The notes under the pieces are model-generated. The model worked only from the letters and a program-made list of their open reading frames with translations. It made no database searches and had not been told where the DNA came from. From Candidatus Uhrbacteria bacterium RIFOXYB12_FULL_58_10 (GTDB lineage: Bacteria; Patescibacteriota; Patescibacteriia; 2-12-FULL-57-11), in NCBI GenBank assembly GCA_943359495.1, contig CALRHY010000015.1, positions 1-12,171 on the forward strand: a stretch of DNA of 12,171 nucleotides, read 5' to 3'. A program made the translations under genes and the position numbers. Positions 1-5,838 of this stretch are shown in pieces (the stretch's first letter is position 1; each line of letters starts with the position of its first letter).

Positions 1-893
1 ACGACGTCTTGTGTCAATGCGAAACGTTCTTGCACGCGGGGATGGTACAAAGAGGAAGAAAGAAACACTGCTTGCGTTGTCTTTTTCAGTTGCTTCGGAT
101 AAGCCAAACCTTCCATCAAATGATGGTTCAATTCTGGAAGCGGAAACCAGCAAGCAAATTGTTTTCCCGTTTCGTTTGTCTGGTTCGTCAGCGCGTGGAC
201 CGATCCTTCCAAGTGTTCCGCGCCAACATACAGCACCGCACTTCCTTGGAGTGCAGCAGCCATCTTTTTTGCAGGATTTTTTTCATACGGCACCTGCATC
301 CCATACTGAGACACGGCGCGATCCAGTGCGGCGATGGCGCGAGGAGTGTCTGTATCGACACTTTTTGGCAGCAAACCAGCAGAACGGAGCAGCCCGAGCA
401 AGCCGAACAGTCCGTAGCCGAGGCCCATACGTGGTTGGTTTCCCGGATTTTGTGTTGGCGTAAAAATGTAGGACGGGATGTTGTTCTTTTGTAAAAAGGT
501 TGCGAGCGGGCCGCCGGTGCACATGCCGAGCAAGGTCGCTTTTTGCTTACGAGCTGCAGTGGCTGCTGCCAGCGTTTCTTCGGTCGTGCCAGAATAACTC
601 GAAAGAACGACGAGCGTGTTTTTATCGACACCACCAGGCAGCGTATAGCCGTTCACCATTTCCAAAGGGACAGAAAGCTGCTCGCGATAGACCGAACGAG
701 CAATGTGCGCACCGAGCGCAGAACCACCCATGCCAGCGACAATAATGCGTTTGATGCCGCGCGTGGTGCCAACAGGAAGACGGCGGGTCGCAGACCATGC
801 ATCGTGTGCCTGTGCAGACAACAAGGCTAACGCAGACAAAACATCCTCGCGGTCTATCGTCTTCCGGCGACGTTCATCATCTAAGACATGCAT
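1..893 (-). CDS. Bifunctional phosphoglucose/phosphomannose isomerase, 3' end cut by window
   Basis: This SIS-domain sugar isomerase would interconvert glucose-6-P, mannose-6-P and fructose-6-P in the cytoplasm. The reading frame stays open from 893 to the window edge, giving 297 residues with no stop; relatives are roughly 330-350 residues, so the C-terminal tail lies outside. Visible marks are the N-terminal LDD..R.KTID segment, the first SIS core IIVAGMGGSALGA (about residues 50-62), the sugar-phosphate loop VLSSYSGTTEETL (about 96-108), and the C-terminal catalytic region ELNHHLMEGLAYP (about 255-267) typical of the PGI/PMI family. I chose ATG at 893 because it aligns with the family N-terminus; a GTG at 935 in the same frame is possible. 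It lies 57 bp after the oxidoreductase stop and is probably the last visible gene of the iron-sulfur operon. Function follows from family resemblance. Confidence 0.88.
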   Translation of the reverse strand, partial: MHVLDDERRRKTIDREDVLSALALLSAQAHDAWSATRRLPVGTTRGIKRIIVAGMGGSALGAHIARSVYREQLSVPLEMVNGYTLPGGVDKNTLVVLSSYSGTTEETLAAATAARKQKATLLGMCTGGPLATFLQKNNIPSYIFTPTQNPGNQPRMGLGYGLFGLLGLLRSAGLLPKSVDTDTPRAIAALDRAVSQYGMQVPYEKNPAKKMAAALQGSAVLYVGAEHLEGSVHALTNQTNETGKQFACWFPLPELNHHLMEGLAYPKQLKKTTQAVFLSSSLYHPRVQERFALTQDV

Positions 894-950
894 AGTCTCT
901 GGACGATCCCAAAGCGAACCTTCGGGTGTGGCCACTGACGTCTTGGCCGA

Positions 951-2198
951 TTATCCTAAAAGTGTTTTCAAATCAATCGATGGATCACGGAGCGTGGCGT
1001 GGCGTCCTTCGACAGAAACGCGGTCCTTAATCAGCATCGTAATCGTCGCACGGTCGATCATCACATTAAAAAGTGCGGCACCGACAACGATGTTGTTCCG
1101 AAGGTGGAACCGAGCAATTTTTTTCTCGACAGCGCTGCCCCGAGAAATCCAGATACTGTCGTCGCTTTCGGTGAGATCTCCAATAAAGGAGATGTTCAGG
1201 CCGAAGATCTGCGTAGCATACGCGCTGACGTGATGGAATGGTTCCGTCACCGCACCAACCATTGCGTCGCCCGCATAGCGACCGTGTTCTTGTGCGTTCA
1301 GCCAGTTGCCCAAACGATGCGACCGTTGAACAGTGGTGTCAAAAAAAGACGCGCCGTCCCCTGCTGCCCACACGTCTGGGACATTGGTGCGGAGATGTTC
1401 GTCGACAACGATACCGTTCGTTCCGCCCGCGATGCCTGCCGCCGTCACCCACGATGGCGCGCCAGCAATGCCCACGCCGTATCCCACAAAAGAGACCGGC
1501 ACGCGCGTCCCATCCGATAACTGGATGGCCCGAACGTGCCCCTCCCCTTCGCACGCAACAAGTTCCGTTCCTGCATGAATCACCACGCCGTGTTCACGCA
1601 TGGTTTGTTCGATGAGACCGCTCGCCTCTTCGTCCAAAACCCGCCACCAATAGCGCGGCCCGCGAATCACGAGATGCGTTGTATATCCATATTTCTCAAA
1701 GAACGGAGGGAATTCCAATCCCAGAAACCCACCACCAACCACCGCAGCGCTTCGTTCGCTGGAGGAATCACTAGAAAGTTCTGCAATGATTGTGTCGGCG
1801 TCTTCAACAGTCCGCAGTGGAACAATGCCAGCCAAATCATCTCCCGGAACACCAAGCGATAAAACGTCGCCGCCGGTTGCCAACAAGAGTTTTTGGTAGC
1901 GATACGTTTCTCCGTCTACTGTTTCGATTTCGTGTGCCGCAGGATCCAACCGGATCGCACGAGCACCGTACACCATTTCAATCTGCTTTGCGGAAAGTTG
2001 TGCCTCGGTGCGCAGAAAGACGCGTTCACGCGGCACTTTGCCTTTCACGAGATGCGGCAACAAGACGCGCGAATACAACGGATGACGTTCTGCAGACAAC
2101 ACAACAATGCGCGCATCTGGTTTCAGACGACGGATACTCTCCGCAGCAGTCACGCCACAGACACCGCCACCAATAATCAGATACTGAACATCCTGCAT
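951..2198 (-). CDS. FAD/NAD(P)H-dependent oxidoreductase, NirB-N/rubredoxin-reductase-like
   Basis: This 415-residue flavoprotein resembles the pyridine-nucleotide-disulfide oxidoreductase fold found in rubredoxin and ferredoxin reductases and the NirB N-terminus. The sequence shows an FAD-binding GGGVCG at residues 10-15, an NAD(P)-binding GGGFLG at 155-160 and the second FAD motif VWAAGD at 276-281. There is no CxxC redox pair, so electrons would pass straight from FAD to a carrier rather than through a disulfide. The helix after the NAD motif carries an unusual FPPFF where relatives usually have small residues. The last ~90 residues look like the usual dimer/C-terminal domain. The preceding gene in the operon is a ferredoxin, so reduction of that ferredoxin for Fe-S assembly is a reasonable inference. 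The SD before ATG 2198 is weak and translation may depend on the upstream gene. Confidence 0.85.
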   Translation of the reverse strand: MQDVQYLIIGGGVCGVTAAESIRRLKPDARIVVLSAERHPLYSRVLLPHLVKGKVPRERVFLRTEAQLSAKQIEMVYGARAIRLDPAAHEIETVDGETYRYQKLLLATGGDVLSLGVPGDDLAGIVPLRTVEDADTIIAELSSDSSSERSAAVVGGGFLGLEFPPFFEKYGYTTHLVIRGPRYWWRVLDEEASGLIEQTMREHGVVIHAGTELVACEGEGHVRAIQLSDGTRVPVSFVGYGVGIAGAPSWVTAAGIAGGTNGIVVDEHLRTNVPDVWAAGDGASFFDTTVQRSHRLGNWLNAQEHGRYAGDAMVGAVTEPFHHVSAYATQIFGLNISFIGDLTESDDSIWISRGSAVEKKIARFHLRNNIVVGAALFNVMIDRATITMLIKDRVSVEGRHATLRDPSIDLKTLLG

Positions 2199-2244
2199 AC
2201 ACGTCTGCGCCGCACTGTAACAGCGAGGTCAATACGGGGGAAGT

Positions 2245-2303
2245 GGATAACCCGTCTTCGTCGGGAAGATGGGTTATCCATCCTGAGCGAAGTCGAAGGG
2301 TCT
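2245..2303. repeat. Long intergenic hairpin plus CTGAGCGAAGTCGAAGG-type dispersed repeat
   Basis: Two 15-base arms (2245-2259 and 2265-2279) pair around a 5-base loop with a single imperfect pair. Directly after it lies ATCCTGAGCGAAGTCGAAGG (2278-2297), a sequence type commonly seen as a dispersed intergenic repeat in bacterial genomes. There is no T-tract on the minus strand, so it does not look like an intrinsic terminator. It sits between the ferredoxin and oxidoreductase genes, and could stabilise or process the operon mRNA, or be a REP-like insertion. Confidence 0.65.
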
Positions 2304-2316
2304 TTAAAGAATATCC

Positions 2317-2580
2317 TTACTCCGGAAAAATTTGTTTGCCTTCTGGATCGTATATAAAAATCGCGAGCGTGGGGCAAGATTGTGCAGCGAGGATCAGGGT
2401 GTCTTTTTGATCCTCAGAAAGTTCCATGGTGCGTTCATACGGACGCGCTTCATCCTGCACATCCGGATCAAGCACCACCGCCTTGTTTTCTTCATTCAAT
2501 GCAAAATGTGCCGGATCCACCGTCACGCACGACGCCGCGCCAATACACAAATCCGGATCAACGACCACGCGATATTTCAT
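2317..2580 (-). CDS. Single-cluster ferredoxin with C-x5-C...CP pattern
   Basis: An 87-residue soluble electron carrier of the Fer4_13-like single-cluster type. The cluster motif is LCIGAASC (C12, C18) with the last ligand in SCP (C69). The place where [4Fe-4S] ferredoxins have their second cysteine is Ala15, so the protein keeps three ligands. In known ferredoxins of this pattern (P450-linked actinobacterial ones, for instance) the cluster is [3Fe-4S]. The middle stretch HFALNEENKAVVLDP is the usual 'evF.ld.dgkavvl' region of this family. An acidic insert of about 15 residues (around 40-58) precedes the last helix. It lies between an Nfu gene and an FAD reductase, which suggests electron delivery in Fe-S biogenesis. 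SD before ATG 2580 is weak; the gap to the preceding nfu gene is 73 bp. Confidence 0.88.
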   Translation of the reverse strand: MKYRVVVDPDLCIGAASCVTVDPAHFALNEENKAVVLDPDVQDEARPYERTMELSEDQKDTLILAAQSCPTLAIFIYDPEGKQIFPE

Positions 2581-2653
2581 AGTACAAACATAAGACGAAT
2601 CAACGAAGACATGAAAACAGAAAATGCCGAGGAAAACAAGTTTGTCTCTTCCC

Positions 2654-2905
2654 CTACTCGTACACCACTTCTTCCACCTCAGGAATTTTTTCTTTAATCA
2701 TTTCATCCACCATCACGCCAAAGGTCATTGCCGACATTGGGCAGCCGGAGCAGGAGCCGTGGAGTTCGAGGAAGACTTTGTTCCCATCGATCTTTAGCAA
2801 CTTCGCATCGCCGGCATGCTCGGCGAGCGCAGGGCGGATTTGGTCGAGGATGGATTCAATGATCGTCACCCATTCTGGATTTGGTGCTTGTTGTTCTGTA
2901 GACAT
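2654..2905 (-). CDS. Stand-alone NifU C-terminal (Nfu) domain protein A
   Basis: An 83-residue protein that is essentially one Nfu domain, the carrier that holds a cluster between two subunits and hands it to apo-proteins. The motif GSCSGCPMSAMT (C52 and C55) is the canonical CxxC bridge of the family, followed by the amphipathic helix VMVDEMIKEKIPEVEEV. There is an N-terminal extension of about 10 residues (STEQQAPNPE) before the first helix. It follows the second Nfu gene by 11 bp, so the two are surely co-transcribed. With the IscU-like gene upstream, this looks like a NifU protein cut into separate genes. Expected location is the cytoplasm. Confidence 0.92.
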   Translation of the reverse strand: MSTEQQAPNPEWVTIIESILDQIRPALAEHAGDAKLLKIDGNKVFLELHGSCSGCPMSAMTFGVMVDEMIKEKIPEVEEVVYE

Positions 2906-2916
2906 AGTATTTATTC

Positions 2917-3138
2917 TTATTCAAACCCAACCTCCACTCCTGGCATTTTTGCCATGAGCGTTTCGCGAATGCCGTCGCGGTACGAATCGCCGCAGCCGCA
3001 GCCAGAACAGAATCCTTCAAGGCGAAAACGCGCGCGCGTTTCTGTTGCTTCCAACAAGACAATGTCTTTGCCGCCCTGTTGGAGCAACGGCTGGATGTCT
3101 TTTAGAGTTTCAGAAATTACTTCTTGAATGGTAGGCAT
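2917..3138 (-). CDS. Stand-alone Nfu domain protein B, divergent CSGCGCG motif
   Basis: A 73-residue second Nfu-like domain. The helix IQEVISETLKDIQPLLQQGG leads into the strand DIVLLEATETRARFRLEG and then CSGCGCGDS, giving C44 and C47 in the expected CxxC spacing plus an extra C49 where relatives usually have Pro-Ser/Met-Ser. The start at 3138 was chosen because AGAGGA lies 8 bases upstream; the in-frame ATG at 3180 lies inside a dispersed repeat and would add 14 unrelated residues. It is the first of the tandem nfu pair and follows the scaffold gene. Carrying or delivering clusters is inferred from the family. The extra cysteine may alter the cluster or redox behaviour, but this cannot be judged from sequence alone. 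Confidence 0.87.
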   Translation of the reverse strand: MPTIQEVISETLKDIQPLLQQGGKDIVLLEATETRARFRLEGFCSGCGCGDSYRDGIRETLMAKMPGVEVGFE

Positions 3139-3152
3139 ATAATTTTTCCTCT

Positions 3153-3237
3153 TGTCATCCCAGCGAAGGCAGGGATCCACGATATCGGTTGTCGACCGGC
3201 TGGATCCCCTTCTTCAAGGGGATGGACAAACATGACA
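3153..3237. repeat. Dispersed palindromic repeat, copy A
   Basis: An 85-base element that opens with TGTCATCC and closes with ATGACA, the inverted ends of a widespread REP-like family. It carries an internal GGATCC-containing inverted arrangement. It fills the gap between the scaffold gene and nfu B. Its right half (3200-3220) shares 21 identical bases with copy B, and its first 20 bases match copy C at 12113. No coding potential is seen. Confidence 0.85.
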
Positions 3238-3254
3238 GAAAATAAAATTTATTT

Positions 3255-3917
3255 TTATCCGTAATATTTTTCGCTGTAAAATCGGATGAGTTGTTCGATG
3301 TCCGGGATGGCATCCGGATCACCAACACCGACTTTCAATTTTTTCTGCACTTCTTCCAACGTCTTTGCTCCTTCAAGCACCGCCTCTTCAATATCATGAT
3401 CGGTGATATTCAGCCGCTTGTCGATCACGCGGGCGCCGTCAACTTGGATACGTGCATGTTGCCCAGTCGAACGGAAATATTCATTGACTGCTTTCTTAAA
3501 CGCCTTATCGATCAAGACAGAACAATGGATCTTCCGGTTTGGCAAACCGCCGAGGCGCAACATCACATCTTGCGGACGAATCTTCAGCGCGTCTTCGAGC
3601 GTCAGTCCGTCGTTTTCCGTCGTCATGATGGAGAACATCGAACTCGAAGCAATGGCAGAACCGCAACCAAACGTCTTCCACTTAAATTCCGTAATGCGCT
3701 CTGTTGCTTTATCCACTTTGATCCAGACGTACATCACGTCACCGCAGGCGGGCGAACCAACCATGCCTTCTGCATCAAACTGGCCAGGCGCGACTGCATC
3801 GAGCAACAAATTACGCGGATGGAAAAAATGGTCTTTAACGACATCCGAATAGACCCACTGTTGTTTTGTGTGTTGATTCACGACTTCAGCGTTTGGTTCT
3901 TTGAGTGGAGTGTCCAT
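3255..3917 (-). CDS. iscU: IscU/NifU-like Fe-S scaffold with cysteine-free Bfd-like tail
   Basis: A 220-residue scaffold on which Fe-S clusters are built with sulfur from IscS. The IscU domain spans about residues 20-150 and keeps the three ligand cysteines: C58 in SPACGD (with Asp60), C85 in KTFGCGSAIASSS, and C132 in LPNRKIHCSVL. IscU proteins are usually near 130 residues. The extra C-terminus, about 163-213 (ITDHDIEEAV..GAKTLEEV..), reads like the [2Fe-2S] Bfd-like middle domain of NifU, but every cysteine expected there is replaced. ATG 3917 begins the protein; the open frame extends upstream to 4058 only through a dispersed repeat and the end of iscS. Neighbours iscS upstream and two nfu genes downstream support the role. 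No hscA, hscB or iscA is seen. The symbol reflects the domain; 'nifU-like' would be equally fair. Confidence 0.93.
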   Translation of the reverse strand: MDTPLKEPNAEVVNQHTKQQWVYSDVVKDHFFHPRNLLLDAVAPGQFDAEGMVGSPACGDVMYVWIKVDKATERITEFKWKTFGCGSAIASSSMFSIMTTENDGLTLEDALKIRPQDVMLRLGGLPNRKIHCSVLIDKAFKKAVNEYFRSTGQHARIQVDGARVIDKRLNITDHDIEEAVLEGAKTLEEVQKKLKVGVGDPDAIPDIEQLIRFYSEKYYG

Positions 3918-3944
3918 AAATATTTCAATAAAAATTCTTTTTAT

Positions 3945-4022
3945 TGTCATCCTCGGGCTTGACCCGGGGATCCACGGTGTCGAACGTCGATCCGCTGGAT
4001 CCCCTTCTTCAAGGGAATGACA
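3945..4022. repeat. Dispersed palindromic repeat, copy B
   Basis: A 78-base element with TGTCATCC at one end and AATGACA at the other. The left part differs from copy A (TCGGGCTTGACCCGGGGATCC here) while the right part (3995-4015) is identical to copy A over 21 bases. It lies between iscS and the scaffold gene and ends 5 bp from the iscS stop codon. Confidence 0.85.
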
Positions 4023-4027
4023 GACAC

Positions 4028-5320
4028 CTATTTGGTCGCTTTTATATTTTTCTCCCAATGCGGCCTCCCCATATCAACGAAGGCAGTCTTCGCTCCAGTC
4101 ACTGTGCCATCCATTTCAATGGAGACGGGAGAAATCTGGCGAAGGATCTGGACGATCGGAGGAAGTTTTTCCAAAACGTAATCGATATCTGCCGCTGTCG
4201 TCGATCGTCCGAGGGTAAAACGGATGGAAGCGTGGGCGAATTCGTACGGTCGGCCGATCGCGAGGATGACATGGCTTGGGTCAAGCGAGGCGCTATCACA
4301 CGCCGACCCAGTGGCGGCAGAAATACCATCTTCGTCGAGGTAGAGAAGCACCGCTTCGCCTTCGATGTCTAAAATAGAAACGTTCACGTTGTTCGGCAAT
4401 CGTTCTGTCGGATGGCCGTTCAAGACGACTTTCGGGACGCGGTCGAGGATGCCAGCAATAAGACGATCGCGGAGCGGAACAAGACGTGCAGACTCTGCCT
4501 CGCGTTCTTCGTGTGCGAGACGCAGCGCTGTAGCAAGACCGACGATGCCGGAAACATTTTCTGTCCCGGAACGGAATCCCATTTCCTGGCCGCCACCAAA
4601 AATAATCGGCTGCGGACGGAGGCCGCGGCGGACATAGAGGACACCTGTTCCTTTTGGCCCGTAGATTTTTGAACCGTTGATCGTCAAAAGATCGACACCA
4701 AGCTTCGTCACGTTCAAATCAATGTAGCCCGCAGCTTGGCAGGCATCGGTGTGCAAAAACGGCGCTTCGTTTGGGCCGCGTCCGTGCTCTTTTTTCCAAT
4801 CGCGGATCACCCGCACATATTCTGCAATCGGCAGGATCGTTCCAATTTCATTGTTCGCAAACATGAGCGAGACCAGCGTCGTCTCCGGCGTCAGGGCAGC
4901 GGCAAGATCTTTTGGGGCAACGCGGCCGTACTCGTCGACCGGAAGCGCGGTGACAGAAAAACCTTCCTTCTTTTCTAAATGCTCCATCGCGTGTAACACC
5001 GCGTGATGTTCGATGGTCGAGGTAATCAAATGCGTTCCTTTTGCTTTATAGGCGCGGGCAATTCCCAACACCGCCAGGTTATCCGACTCTGTTCCGCTGC
5101 CAGTAAACAAAATTTCTTCAGGGCGACAACCGAGAATAGAAGAGATGGTCACCCGTGCTTCCCATAAGGCTTCTTTTGCCACGCGACCAAGACGGTAGAT
5201 TGCCGATGGATTGCCAAAATAATCTGCAGCATCAAGATACGGTTCCATCGCCGCTTTGACGCGCGGATCAAGTGGTGTGGTTGCGGCGTGGTCGAGATAG
5301 ATGGTGGATGGTGTTTTCAT
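4028..5320 (-). CDS. iscS: Cysteine desulfurase IscS/NifS
   Basis: A 430-residue PLP enzyme that takes sulfur from cysteine, forms an enzyme persulfide and passes it to the scaffold. It opens with the class motif IYLDHAATTPLDP (7-19). Other marks are the EHH motif (104-106), TDACQAAG (191-198), the PLP lysine K218 in NGSKIYGPKG, RSGTEN (250-255), and the catalytic cysteine C341 in the mobile loop TGSACDSASLDPSH. The length is typical of group I desulfurases, with about 35 residues after the last core helix, where IscU docks in the known family. ATG 5320 overlaps the stop of the Rrf2 regulator by 4 bp (ATGA), so translation is coupled; extending the frame to 5395 would only read into the regulator. 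Cytoplasmic. Confidence 0.97.
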   Translation of the reverse strand: MKTPSTIYLDHAATTPLDPRVKAAMEPYLDAADYFGNPSAIYRLGRVAKEALWEARVTISSILGCRPEEILFTGSGTESDNLAVLGIARAYKAKGTHLITSTIEHHAVLHAMEHLEKKEGFSVTALPVDEYGRVAPKDLAAALTPETTLVSLMFANNEIGTILPIAEYVRVIRDWKKEHGRGPNEAPFLHTDACQAAGYIDLNVTKLGVDLLTINGSKIYGPKGTGVLYVRRGLRPQPIIFGGGQEMGFRSGTENVSGIVGLATALRLAHEEREAESARLVPLRDRLIAGILDRVPKVVLNGHPTERLPNNVNVSILDIEGEAVLLYLDEDGISAATGSACDSASLDPSHVILAIGRPYEFAHASIRFTLGRSTTAADIDYVLEKLPPIVQILRQISPVSIEMDGTVTGAKTAFVDMGRPHWEKNIKATK

Positions 5321-5724
5321 ACCTTTGCGTCTGCAATATCTGCCAAAGTCATTTCGCCAAGCGTTTCTCCGATGCGGCGCTGCAAAGTATTCCAAAGATG
5401 TTCGCTACCGCAAGATTCTGAACGGTCACAGCCGGAGCCTTGGCAGTCAACAAGCGCAATCTTTCCTTCCAGTGCTTCAACAACAGTTCGAACGGTTGTC
5501 TCTTTCGGATCTTTCGTCAGACGATATCCGCCGCCTGGTCCGCGTCGCGCTTCAACCAATCCAGCTGTACGTAAGGGCGTAATAATCTGCTCCAAATATC
5601 CCGCAGATGCGGCAGTTCTGGCCCCATCTTCGACAGACAGCAGCTCCCCACTTTCCCAGCGGGAGGCAAGCTTTCCAAGGAAGAGCAGCCCGTCATGACA
5701 TTTGTTTGAAATGCGAAAAAACAT
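5317..5724 (-). CDS. Rrf2-family transcriptional regulator, IscR-like
   Basis: A 135-residue winged-helix regulator of the Rrf2 family, placed first in the operon that it probably controls. The HTH and wing are clear in SAGYLEQIITPLRTAGLVEARRGPGGGYRLT (about 40-70), the best conserved part of Rrf2 proteins. The cluster region has C94, C99, C105 and H109 (DCQGSGCDRSESCGSEH). IscR of E. coli uses C-x5-C-x5-C-x2-H; here it is C-x4-C-x5-C-x3-H, so cluster binding is likely but the geometry differs. The N-terminus is MFFRISNKCHDGLLFL rather than the common MRLTTKGRYA. The gene starts only 14 bases from a predicted -10 box and ends in a 4-bp overlap with iscS. Autoregulation and iron-sulfur sensing are inferred. 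Confidence 0.93.
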   Translation of the reverse strand: MFFRISNKCHDGLLFLGKLASRWESGELLSVEDGARTAASAGYLEQIITPLRTAGLVEARRGPGGGYRLTKDPKETTVRTVVEALEGKIALVDCQGSGCDRSESCGSEHLWNTLQRRIGETLGEMTLADIADAKV

Positions 5725-5737
5725 ATTTCCTAGTGTG

Positions 5738-5766
5738 AGGATAGGGTATTTTTACCTTTTCGTCAA
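5738..5766 (-). promoter_or_regulatory. Promoter of the iron-sulfur operon
   Basis: On the minus strand TTGACG (5766-5761) is separated by exactly 17 bases from TATCCT (5743-5738). The expected start of transcription is near 5731, which would leave a leader of only about 7 nt (AGGAAAT) before ATG 5724. The -35 box lies in one arm of the palindrome at 5761-5776, so a repressor bound there would block it. Confidence 0.75.
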
Positions 5767-5776
5767 TGGATTGACG
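5761..5776. promoter_or_regulatory. Palindrome overlapping the two divergent -35 boxes
   Basis: CGTCAATGGATTGACG has perfect 7-base arms around GG. Each arm carries a TTGACG -35 box, one for each strand, so a protein bound here could control both the Fe-S operon and the gene at 5839. It may simply be two mirrored -35 boxes. Confidence 0.55.
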
Positions 5777-5799
5777 GATCAGCCTAATTAGGCTGATAT
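5771..5799 (+). promoter_or_regulatory. Divergent promoter for the 122-residue protein gene
   Basis: TTGACG (5771-5776), a 17-base spacer, then TGATAT (5794-5799), a weak -10 (3 of 6). Transcription would start near 5806 with a 33-nt leader ending in AAAGGA, 6 bases before ATG 5839. The spacer is occupied by a perfect 20-base palindrome. Confidence 0.55.
5778..5797. promoter_or_regulatory. Perfect 20-bp palindrome, likely operator
   Basis: ATCAGCCTAATTAGGCTGAT is its own reverse complement over all 20 bases. It fills the spacer of the rightward promoter and touches its -10 box, the classical place for a repressor site. It lies 12 bp beyond the -35 of the Fe-S operon promoter, so it could also serve the Rrf2 protein. 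As RNA it would lack a loop and a T-tract, so it is not a terminator. Confidence 0.65.
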
Positions 5800-5838
5800 G
5801 CGGACGGAGAGACTCCTGGCTTCCACGAAAGGATTCCT

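Noticed and set aside
9..634. Several ORFs on both strands in the first 630 bases
   Set aside because: They are out of frame with the isomerase, whose frame is open through the window edge and matches the family motifs throughout.
3918..4058. N-terminal extension of the scaffold protein to 4058
   Set aside because: The extension translates the dispersed repeat B and the end of iscS; the conserved protein begins near ATG 3917.
5321..5395. N-terminal extension of IscS to 5395
   Set aside because: It would read inside the Rrf2 gene in another frame; ATG 5320 gives the normal family N-terminus and a coupled ATGA overlap.
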